From positions 2,641,012-2,705,011 of the forward strand of contig OY365812.1 in assembly GCA_959347315.1 (NCBI GenBank): a stretch of DNA of 64,000 nucleotides. Direction: 5' to 3'. A model generated the notes under the pieces. It saw only the letters and a list, made by a program, of their open reading frames with translations. It did no database searches and was not told where the DNA came from. Shown piece by piece: positions 21,446-31,915 of this stretch. Position numbers and translations under genes: made by a program. Position 1 is the first letter of the stretch. The number at the start of each line of letters is the position of its first letter. The DNA comes from Bimastos eiseni (lineage: Eukaryota; Annelida; Clitellata; Crassiclitellata; Lumbricidae).

Positions 21446-23946
21446 TTAGAAACGTCCAGAGGCAACAATGAGTACATCGATTGCTTTTGACAGGTGACCG
21501 TAAGTCTTCCATTTTGCAGCTTCACTCTTCACAATGCTTGAAGCTCTCATGTAGTTTACGTCATATTTATATTTATCTTTTCTTTTACCATGCACATCAA
21601 CTTCAACGAATCTGCCACCTATTATAAAAATTCGTTCATTATCAATAACCATTCCAAATGAGCATAAACCTGCATTTGGCAAAAGCTTTTGTCTTTCGTG
21701 CCAGGTTTTCCCCTCAAAATCAAATACGAAACATTCATCGTTTGCCTGTATTATAGCATATTTCTGCCATAATATTGATCGCAACCCGTGAGCACGGCGA
21801 GGCATAGACGTCAAAAGGAGTGAACATGTATTGTCAACTGGATTGAACATCTGAATACAATCTAATGGTTTCCTATATTTATCTAACCCTCCAAAGACGT
21901 AGATGAAGTCTTTGTAGGCCACAGAAGCTGAACTGTAGCAGCCTACTCTCAGTTGTCCAAATATCGTAGTATTTTCGGTCAATGAATTGTAGGCTTCAAT
22001 GCTGTCGAAAAACATATTTCCTTTACTTCCACCACAAATATACAGAGTTTCGCTTATGAATTCCGCACAGCTGCCTGCTCTTCCTATAACTAACGATCCG
22101 GATTTCTTCCAACCAGAAGTAAAACTGTATTTCCATATTTCTTTAAATAGTTTTCCAACTCCAATAAGAAATAAAGTTTTGTCGTAGACGGCAGCTGCAT
22201 GAAGCCAGTTATCATCAGTTGGTAAAGTTTGAACAGCAGAAATAATTTCACCCTGGCCACGCAACTTTATTTTAAACAAGTCTGTTTCGCCAATGGCTAC
22301 AGCAAAGGTTTCCAACTGTTCGACGTTTTCTGTTTCAAGTTGAAAAGAAATTATAGTAATAAACATTAATTGAAATAAATAGGATGAGATAGGTGGTTGT
22401 CTTTGATATAAGAGGCAGATTTTGGCGAAATTCCAATTTCAAGTTTTTTTAAATGCACAGAGACTCTCGCATGCATCGGTATGCACAATAGATAGAGCCT
22501 ACAGACACAGTTGCATGCATGATACATACACACATGCATACAAAGAAGGTCAAGGGCAATTAGAAAATAGCCCAATGCGCTGAATTTCCAGGGGTGTAAC
22601 ATTTTAACGAAATCGCACAATGGCGGCCGATCAAATATCAAAGTGTATAAAACAAACCATCATCGTGCCAATAACTGCGCCAACCAGTTGAAAAAGCGCA
22701 ACATTAAGACGAAACACATAAAGAACATGTAATTCAAAAATACGTTTATAACAGCTATGAAACACAACGATCTTCGTAGATCCAACGATTTAATGAACTA
22801 AATATTACCTTTCAAACTTCCAACGATGTTTCCATTATTTGCCTCGACCATTTTGTCTAAATCAGTCGCCTGAAATGTTACATCATAAAAAACACTTGGC
22901 TGCATAATATACGTTTCGTGGTCTTCCTCTAATTCATCTGCTCTGCGTAATGATTCATCTTTACTTCGACAGACGTCGCTAGCTGATCCTTTTCTACTCA
23001 GTTCATCGCAATATTTTGAAAAGCTCTCAAGAATTGTAAGACGCCTGTCAAGTTCATCTTCTTCGATCTGAATTTCTTTCAAATGTCGATTCTTTATTTC
23101 ATCTAACGAACTCAACAAAGATTTCGTATGTTCGTCTATCATTCTTTTCAACTCTTCACTTCTTTGCAAAATTTCTTTCTGTCTTGCAGCGATTTCCTTG
23201 AGAAAATCAACTTTGTTTTTCGATTTCAGTTTATTGTCCAGTAGTTCTTCAGCAAGCGTCGATATCATGTCAGCATTGCACTTAATAATTTGACGAAATC
23301 CTTCATCCACTGTAGTTACATCTTTACAATCGTGAGTTTTGTGGCTTTCAACAAAACATGAAACACAAACTACTTTCTTACATTCACCGCAATAGTAGTC
23401 CAACACCTTTCCACGATGAATATCACAATTAATCATGTGTAAATTTTTTACAATTACTTCAGTTGGAACATCATTTCCTATATCCATGATTTCATGAGTT
23501 TTTGATACTTTAAACGTCTTATGCATCTTGCAACAACTTTCGCAGAGATTCTCCTGACAAACGATGCATCGACTTATGGCTTCAGGTATTTTCCCCATTG
23601 ATCCGTCGCTGTTTGCTCTGCAGATATCGCAAGGAATTGCATCCAGATTCGACTGATTTAATGCATTTTTCACTTCTAACATCCCAGTCATAAAGAAATT
23701 TTTCTTTATACCCTGGACTCCATCAGCTGGAATAAAGAATTCCTTCCTACAAATTGGACATGGCAGTGAATCTCTAGGTTTCTTGTTTGATTTGTCGGTC
23801 AATGTTTCTAAGCATTGTAGACAAAACGTGTGAATGCACGGTAGCATTCTTGGATCTGTGAACGTCTTGAGACAGATGCAACATTCCGTTATGTCACTCA
23901 GTTGTGTCATGGCGGCGATCTTTTCAGCAGCCATATTTGTTGCACT
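21446..23946 (-). CDS. TRIM-Kelch protein, copy C (probable E3 ubiquitin ligase)
   Basis: Exon 1 runs 23934-22809 (ATG at 23934; donor GTAATATT) and exon 2 runs 22329-21446 (acceptor ..CTTGAAACAG, stop at the end). The intron is phase 1, and the product is about 670 residues. RING ligands are C18, C21, C33, H35, C38, C41, C59 and C62. B-box 1 spans about residues 102-147, and B-box 2 (C170, H173, C182, C185, C190, C193, H198, H201) is complete. A coiled coil follows at about 215-320. Exon 2 holds Kelch-type repeats with blocks such as LYICGG, IYVFGG and IFIIGG. The expected role is ubiquitin transfer to a partner bound by the Kelch propeller; the substrate is unknown. Just upstream, ..CTAATTTTCAG at 23947-23960 is a good splice acceptor, so a 5' untranslated exon is likely. 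Both exons are open throughout. Confidence 0.85.
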
Positions 23947-24231
23947 CTGAAAATTAGAATAATATCTATTATCATATTAGTCTTTATTCACCACCACAGT
24001 AGCAAAAATAATTATAAATTTATGTGAACTTCCGGAATGCAGAACGTTTAGTTTTTCAGCCGTTTAGATAAACATTTGCTGGCAAGCGTTTAAACGTGGG
24101 TACTCGGTAGGCAGAATGAAAAAAGGCAGTTAATTTACACTTTTGTATTCAAAATGTAAATATTGCACTTTTGAGCTTAATGATTTGGCCCCGCGTGTAA
24201 ATTTGCATTTGTAAATAGGTCAACAAGATGG

Positions 24232-24266
<35 letters not shown>

Positions 24267-24306
24267 AGGCTACAGCGCTGGTCTTCGGGCTGAATGGATT
24301 GTATGG

Positions 24307-24339
<33 letters not shown>

Positions 24340-24348
24340 TGTATATGA
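24232..24348. repeat. (TA)n and (TATG)n microsatellites
   Basis: An AT dinucleotide run at about 24234-24263 and a GTAT tetranucleotide run at about 24309-24348, separated by 45 bases of non-repetitive sequence. Confidence 0.9.
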
Positions 24349-24399
24349 ACACTTATATAGCGTAAATACTGTCACATTCTTAGTTTTTAAGTGTAGGCA

Positions 24400-26600
24400 T
24401 CGTTTTGAAAGTGTGGGCAAAAAATAAGATCACGTTTTTGTGTTCCATCCTGCTTTCCCGAGTGCCACTAAATTCACAGAGCAATGTGCCTCTTTTACAG
24501 AGCGACGTGTCCTAGTCAATTGGCAGCTAAATGTAACATGTTGTTAAGTAATGTCAGGTTCATATCCATGGTTTTGCTATATGCATGTAGGCTATGTCAT
24601 TGGTTCAATTTCAATATTAATAAGCCTAAGGCTTATTAAAATCCCTACATTTACCGCGGTGACGACTTGCACTAATAGTTTGATGTCACCAGAAATTGAT
24701 TCTTGTCTTAATGTAGTCACGTTATCGCAACGTGGTGATCCTTTCACTCTGCATGACATTTTTTACTGAGATACCTAGCGTTTTCACTTTCATCGAACTT
24801 TAAGCTGTTGTTATATCCAAGCTTCATTGAATTTCTGAAGAGTTTAAATACGCTTCGCTAGAGCCCCGTATAGTTAGTCCTAGTATGCTTGCTGTGAATT
24901 AATTGAAACGGATATAAAAGAAGAAGTCCCACCTTTCGAACGTCAATGTTTCTAGAAGCAACCTCAATGATGATGGAAGCTATTTCCGATTTTGCGCACT
25001 TCCCTAATTGCAGTTCTGGTTCCCTGTCTGTCATATGAAATAAATACGTATGCATGCTTTTCTAAAGCGATGTACGACCTCTAATCATGCTTATTTTAAT
25101 CAAATGTTGCAGAGAGACCGCTCAGCATAACTGTTCGTTTTGAATGGGTGCCGCACCATTTAGGGTAGCAGCTAAGAGACCATCCAAGCCTGAGATCAGC
25201 AATGGTCTTCGTTATGTAGAGAATTTCTCAATTACGACTTCAAACTGAGAGCAATTCGACGAGAACGATGTGAACATTATGCAAAAGTTCTCATGCGACT
25301 ATTTTCAGCACGCATTTTATATTCATGTGTTTAGACTTTCGTATTGAATTGCACAATTCGCCGACATTCGATATGATAACCGCCATTTACATTCGCAACA
25401 ACTCAAGGCTTTAATTATTTAAATGGCCTACTCAAATGAGGCGCGTTAGTTATAAAACAACGGCCTGACTCAGACGCTAGCCAAATGGAACACTCACGAT
25501 CTGGAACGAATTACAGAGGCGAAGCAGCCCACCCACTCAACTAAAAATTTATCGCAAACGTGTAAATTTTGGTGGACAAAAAGAAAAGAAAGCAGTTTGT
25601 TCACACTTTGGTCTTCACATGGATATATTATAGTAGCTGGGGCACACGGCATTGTTCTGGGTGAGACAGGTTTTTGCCCTGGAGAGGAGGAAGACGGCGA
25701 CAGCGGGCTTAACCAATCCCTCTACTGGGTGTCCGAGGTCTTTCCTGAGCGAACCGTGAAGGTTTCGAGTGAATAGCTGTAAAATGTATACGATACTGTG
25801 TAAACGGATAAACGGACAGAGAGATAAACACATAATCTAGATATACATGTAAATAAATAGTGTTTATACCCATCTGACCGACTTTGTAAACGATACTGTA
25901 TACCTGCTACATGTACGTGTACGATATCTCGAAGGTGTTTCAACACTCGTCAACACGCTCCTGGCGATTGAGAAGGAAACTTTGCATTTATGGGTGTGGC
26001 CGTTGAATACGAAAGTAATGCCCAACAGTTTTGGGGCTAAATGCCCGGGAGTGGAAATCTTACAACTTTCGCCTTGTCTGGTTCAAATGTCAATCTGGCC
26101 CTGAGAATGCTAAATCATTTAACACCTGTCCTTTCTTATCAGCGCTTTAATAAGTACAAATGTTACCATGTTATTAATTCAACATCCATGTAGGCATTCT
26201 ACTAGCAAAGATGCAGTCGTTTGTAACTTTGCTTTCAATCTTAGCCTTCTGTAAGTTATCTTCGCATTATTTCTTGGATTACAAAGTCACTATCATTCAT
26301 AGCGTTTACGGTTTGGTACGTGATTTCATTTTAATCGTTATTCAATGGTGTCTTTTCAACAAAGGCAACAAAGAGCTTTATCTTCTCTGGTGAAACGTGG
26401 TTTTGACTGGGTATAGTTAGTTACCATTCAACGACGCTTTCCATCGAAATGAATACAAACGTTGCCCTCCTTCTTCATCTAAGCTCGCTACTGGCATCGC
26501 CAGAGTGCGGGCTGTGGAGGTGTTAGATTATAATTATAATTTAACGACGCTGTGCCGTAGACTAAGATGATTTGCATCGCCCTCCTTCATTTTTCATGAG
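24400..26600. other. Intergenic, one possible minus-strand exon
   Basis: No family was recognised. On the minus strand, 25035-24933 is bounded by a good acceptor (..TTTCATATGACAG) and a donor (CGAAAG/GTGGGA) and is open, reading REPELQLGKCAKSEIASII and then a short basic end. This could be an exon of an unidentified gene, but there is no partner exon. The rest, including the frames at 25615-25946, shows no motif. Confidence 0.3.
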
Positions 26601-27939
26601 TTGAAATATTACGACATTGTTTTGACAACATGTGCAGAAAGTTCATGCAAACGTCTCATCGAAGGCTGCAATATCCTACAACTGATTGTGGACGAATGCG
26701 CGATGTGCACTGAACCGGAAAGTCTCATTCCTTTGGTGGCGTTCACTAAAGTAGAACGTGTTGTTCTCATAGGAGACCATAAGCAACTCCAGCCAATAAT
26801 CAAAAACCGTGAAGCCAAGAATCTTGGTCTGAAAGTCTCGCTGTTTTGAACGCTACTCAATCAAGGCGCATATGCTTGATGTGCCTACAGGATGGTATGT
26901 TTCCTGGTTTCTGTTTTATTTTGCGGTTTCTATTTTGTATCCCACATTCTGTTTTGAGGCGACCATTCGTTGATTCGGATCTGTGTACTTACATTAAGTT
27001 CAGGACTCCAATCAATTGGCTTATAGTTAAGGAGAAGGAGCTGCCGAGAAGTTTATATTTAATTACATGTATTTATGTTCTGAAGCGTCCGAAGACAATT
27101 CGTCGAGGACTGAGATAAGTAATTTGATTTTTTGGGGAAATACATAATACTGTTCGTTTTGTTTTGCAGCATCCAAATATCTGCGAATTTCCATCCGAGC
27201 ACTTTTACAAAAGCGTGTACACGTGGTATGAGAAAATATTGCGGCGATGATATTATTCAGCATTATTGATATTCAAAATCCATACTGTCGGTTCTATGTT
27301 TCAATGGATGTTTTAATAGAAAAGCAAGGGCTGTCAAAAATTTATTTTAGACTATTTTATATATCGCGGCAAAATACTTATTTTGCTATGATGGTGTTAT
27401 ATACATACGTATGTATGTATTGTTAGAGAGGTCCTTAAGTTCAAACAAAGAGTATAATATAAATTGGCTTTAATTCCAAGCAATTAAACATGCGTATACC
27501 TTTTTCAGACACCAAAAGAAACGAAGTTCATCTTCAGGCAGAACAGAGTAGCAAAACAGTAACTTTCAACACAACCTTGTTGGTAATTCGACAGGAAACG
27601 GTCAGCAGGTTTAAGAATAATAGTTTACCACAAAAGAGTAGTCACTAAAGTTTAACCTCAACAGATCTGGCAAGAACGATCGCGTCCGACCAAAAACACC
27701 AGTCTGTCCTTTACACTCCTTTATAAATGGTTTATAAAGCTATCACCACACCTCTTTCAAGTCTAGCCACTAAACTACCGAAGGTAAATTTACGTTACCA
27801 TCCCTCACCATGAGTCATACTCATACCAGCGACACAAGTAACAGCGAAATTATGCAACAGTATGCATGTATGTATTGAAATTTCAAATTGAAATTCTTGA
27901 AATTTGATACCGCAGTTTTTCCACCATTTTGGCTCTGAA

Positions 27940-28111
27940 GTGCACACGCCTCGACGGCGCAATTGCAGTTGCACTGCAGAGCAATTGTGAGCGAAGGACT
28001 TGCTCAAGGTCCCTTCACAGTGTCTGACGCCTCGGACGAGGGTCGAACCCGCTCACTCAGCGCACACTGAGTGTTACGGGCCGACCGCTCTAACCGATCA
28101 GCCACCATGCC
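27940..28111 (-). mobile_element. tRNA-derived SINE
   Basis: On the minus strand from 28111 the head reads TGGCTGATCGGTTAGAGCGG (a good pol III A box) followed about 40 bases later by GGTTCGACCC (B box). The folding is not that of a functional tRNA. The body continues with GGGACCTTGAGCAAGTCC. It lies in an intron of the helicase gene, next to a long TATG microsatellite. Confidence 0.7.
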
Positions 28112-28119
28112 ACACAAAA

Positions 28120-28350
28120 ATAAATGTATGTAGGTATGTATGTATGTAGGTATGTATGTATGTATGTATGTGTGTATGTATGTATGTATGTATGTATGTA
28201 TGTATGTATGTATGTATGCTTGTATGTATGTATGTATGTGTGTATGTATATATGTATGTAATACATACATGGATACTATGTATGTATGTGTGTATGTATG
28301 TATGTAGGTATGTATGTATGTATGTATGTATGTATGTATGTATGTATGCA
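28120..28350. repeat. (GTAT)n microsatellite
   Basis: Over 200 bases of GTAT units with occasional GTAG, GTGT and GCTT variants and a short unique break near 28255-28280. It produces long Tyr/Ile/His or Met/Cys/Val frames that are not genes. Confidence 0.95.
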
Positions 28351-29027
28351 TGGGTGGCAATTCAATCTACCGACCAAGACACGACGATATGCCTCTTCTA
28401 CATCCTCTTTGGGCCTCGACGAATATCCGAGCGTGCGTCATCTTTTCCCAATGATGGTCTATTTATCGACATCATCCCGTGTCTGCGTTTGCTGTTGACA
28501 ACCGTCGCTCTACCCATTCGACGCAACCTGGCCAGACTCAGTCTATCCACGCTATTAGTCAGCTGATGACTCTTTTAGCTTATTGTGCACTATTTTGCTA
28601 ATTGTTTGGGAAACAATTTGTTTAAATAACGCTTAACATCATAACCGGCCAGTGCAGAGAGCGCCTCTGAATACTTAGTTTGTGAGAGGCGCTTTGTAAA
28701 TCTAGAAATACAATACAATCTCAGACGTGTTCATTATCTAATTTCAGATTCGAATTGTTGAGCAGTTGGTTCGAAAATCAAAACAACACAAAAGTATCGC
28801 CATCTTATCGCAGTATAAGGCCCAATGCTCAGCCATAAAGGTCGGAATTGAGAGAAGACACATTAACGCTCATGTTAGCACCGTTGTAGCCAGCCAAGGT
28901 TAGATACTCGTTTCTCGTTTGTCAGATCTAAGGGCATAAAATATGATGCATTGTGCTCCATTTTTGAGCCATATAAGATATCTGTAACTGATTTCTTACT
29001 ACTGGGTATGAAAATGCTTTCTAAGAC

Positions 29028-29220
29028 CAGGGCCGTACAGAAGAGGAGCCAACGGGGCCTAGGCTCAGGATGCAAATGTGGAAGTGGCGCAAACTTCAGG
29101 ATGGAATAACTTATTATTCCATAAAATGCACTATTTTAGAAATGTGGGGCCCTTAAATAGATGCTACGTACTGGGCTCAATTAGGAACAGGGCGCAATTA
29201 TAGCTCGGTCTAAGGCCCTG
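29028..29220. mobile_element. hAT-type MITE in a helicase intron
   Basis: The left end reads CAGGGCCGTACAG and the right end, on the opposite strand, CAGGGCCTTAGACC. The flanks are TCTAAGAC (29020-29027) and TCTAAGAT (29221-29228), an 8-bp target-site duplication with one mismatch. It is 193 bp and has no coding capacity. It lies between two helicase exons. Confidence 0.75.
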
Positions 29221-30333
29221 TCTAAGATCCACATGACCATGCTCTATTTTACAACTGTATTTGTATATATGCATATATATAAAGTTTGTTTATCCATGAA
29301 TGTATAATATGGAATGCATGTATGCATGATTGTGTATATCCATATTTTTTAAGGTTTGTGTTTATTTATGTATTTCATTTGTGTTTTGAGATTCAGTTGC
29401 GCCTAAGGTATCGCTATAATTATCACAAAGAAAATAATTATTAGACAGGTCTACATTATTTTAGCACGTTGTGAAGGCCTATTTATGTGTAAATTGATGA
29501 TGAGGTTAGTTCTGATTAGGTGATCACATTAGGTGATGCTGACGATGAAGATGATGATGACGACGACGGCGATAGTAAGGATGGCAGTTGATGCTTTGTA
29601 CTGTAGGTGGTGAGTGGGATGTTGTCATCCTGAGTACCGTTCGCTCTCTTCCTGACTACGAGATAGATCGTAATGCATCGTTTGGTTGGTGTTGGGCGAA
29701 CATGGGATTCGTTTGCGATGAACATCAGATCAACGTCGCTCTAACACGAGCGAAAATCGGACTCATCATTGTCGGTCTGTACAGAAGCATGGCAATATAT
29801 TTATCAGCTTTGAGAGGTGGACAATATCAAAACAGTTAACATGCTGTACTATATTGCATTGCATCGTATTGTATCCAGTTAAAATTCATGGCTTTGGCAG
29901 CCAAGAAATATCCCTAAATAAAAGATTCTATATCATCTATGCATTGACAGTATTTTAACTCCAATCGTTGCACACATTGCCTTTGATCGTTTAGCATAAA
30001 TTAAAGTGAATGTTAGAAGCTCAATGGGCAATAATCTCATAATGATCATTATCTGAATCCTTGTGGAATAAAGTGCTTCTGAGCAAAAATTAACAATATT
30101 AGCAGAAACGATCATTTTATTATAGTTTGCAATTTTTTTAATAATGACAACAGCGGAAACAATAATAGCAATGACAATAATAGCATTGTGGTCGTAATGA
30201 TGATGCACTTGGTATTGCTTTTATAGGAAACAAGAATCTACTGCGATGTCATCGGATGTGGAGATCTCTTCTCGAACTCTACGAGTTCAATCGATGCGTC
30301 GTTGACGCAGAAACATTTCTCAGCAATAATTAA

Positions 30334-30683
30334 CAGCTATAATTGGTGTTAATGTGTTGCCTAGGCCTACGGATATATTAAGAAACACAAAGAGGCAGAA
30401 CGATAACATTATATGAAAGGCGAAAGATAGAAAGCCAGCGAGATGAAGAAATAAAGGACATGGAGACATGCATTAGCTAAGCAATCTTAGGAAGTATTTT
30501 CAGTTGTTTGCACAACACTCCAAACTATAAAATTAGGCATCACATTGTACATGTAGCAGTGTTTCCCAGAAGATATTATCTAGCGATATGGATAAGGTCA
30601 ACCTGTAGAAATTATTGAGTTTGTCAACAAACATATACTGACTTTTATTTGAAGTCAAGATATGTAATACATCGAATTTTATT
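30334..30683. other. Helicase 3' flank, no further gene
   Basis: AT-rich sequence between the helicase stop codon and the LINE remnant. I see no clear polyadenylation signal and no recognisable coding sequence. Confidence 0.4.
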
Positions 30684-31436
30684 GAATCGAATTTTAATGT
30701 TTTTGAGTAATATGTGTAAAGTGACCTGCATTCATTCATTCTTTCGTGCATTTTGAGAATTTATATACATCTCTTCAAGTGAAACTGCTCAGTGGTGCTC
30801 CACGGCTAAAATAAATGATTTAAACAGTGCATAAAAGGTGAGAAAGATTATTGTAATGGGGAAGACGGAGGGCAACCGGGAACCTATTCCAGATGGAGGG
30901 ACCGACCGGTGGACTCAGTTCAGTTGCCCAATCCTGCTTCGTGAAATGCCTGCATATGGCTGAACAGTAGTCAAGACGATTAGTGACGAAGGCATGAATA
31001 AGAGCGGTGGCGAGAGGGGAAAGGGCCTCAATAAAGCTGCACTAGAGAGGCAAGCGGGAGATCACCCGCAATTGGCGTTGCTGCCAGAAGGAACTACGAC
31101 TTACTGAGTTGACATGCTGGCGAGGAATGCTCTTGGTCAAGGATGATGCCAACGACTGGCACAGAAGTAGCGAAAGTAAAGTTGGGGAACAGCCGAAGAA
31201 AGATTCTATTGATCGACATCCGGGACTTGAGAGAGTCAATAGCTATTTGCATAGTCTTAACAGATACCATGGCGTTAGAGGCAGAACATGCAGTGAAGGC
31301 ATACGCATGTCTGTGTAACTGTGTATCATCTGCATACATTTGATTCAAAACCCCAGATGAGATGAGAGGAGCATGTAAATCTCAGAAGTACATAGGATGT
31401 AGAGCAGTGGGCCCAATACAGAACCCTGCCTTTTAG
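30684..31436 (-). mobile_element. LINE remnant, copy beside TRIM copy D
   Basis: Nearly identical to 19787-20522, including the YADDTQLHRHA box and the same frameshifts. At about 31436 it jumps directly to sequence matching 20965. About 440 bases, comprising the RT palm segment and the start of the TRIM 3' flank, have therefore been deleted relative to the copy C neighbourhood. No TRIM fragment is present on its left side here. Confidence 0.85.
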
Positions 31437-31915
31437 GTCTATATACATATATAGCATAGGCCATTATAATGGTTTGTTAAATAACATGACTACAAACAGT
31501 GTTATTTAATTACTGTGCTACAGATAGTTCAATGGAGGTCATAGCAAACATCGATTCCGGCATTTGACAGTAAATCGTCCATTTTGTCGCTTCATTATTC
31601 ACAATGCGTGAAGCTCCTACGTAGACCAACTGCAGTTCTATTTACACAGTCTGTATAAGTTTTACTCAAATAACTTAAAGTTGTGTTAGGTAAATGCACT
31701 GAATTTTCAAACAACAAATGAATGATAGTTTTAGTTAAGTAATTAGACAGCGACAGCACAGATAACAGTAAATTGCGGCTTAACATAGGCCAAAAGGGAC
31801 CAGTGCCGTCAAACCTTGCTTTTGTATCTCCAATTTCAGTCCACATTCAGTTTTGACACAGCCAGACCTCAAACTGGTCCGTTTCTCAGGAACTCTTGCC
31901 AATCTTTGCATCCTG

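Larger units (their letters stand above)
26601..30333 (+). pseudogene. HELZ2-like SF1 helicase, C-terminal core (frameshifted)
   Basis: Five exons can be read. 26601-26894 carries motif II (DECAMCTEPESLIPLV), motif III (IGDHKQLQPI) and SLFERY..YRM. 27170-27225 gives HPNICEFPSEHFYKSVYTW. 28748-28898 gives IRIVEQLV..IAILSQYKAQ..VSTVVASQ. 29607-29816 carries motif V (GGEWDVVILSTVRS) and motif VI (HQINVALTRAKIGLIIVG). 30227-30333 gives GNKNLLRCHRMWRSLLELYE and then the stop. Junctions are in phase except that one exon between the second and third is missing from my reading. The pattern fits the UPF1-like group and resembles HELZ2 most closely (TEPE after motif II, SLFERY, QYRMH). Exon 1 has an extra T at 26844-26847 and a lost base near 26884, turning QYRM out of frame; together they restore phase. 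Either the gene is inactive or the assembly has two errors. Motif I exons are not in view. Confidence 0.75.

Noticed and set aside
27940..28111. Functional tRNA gene
   Set aside because: A and B boxes are present but the arms do not pair as a tRNA and the sequence continues as a SINE body.
28004..28566. Long Tyr/Ile/His- and Cys/Met/Val-rich frames
   Set aside because: They are translations of the GTAT microsatellite on both strands.
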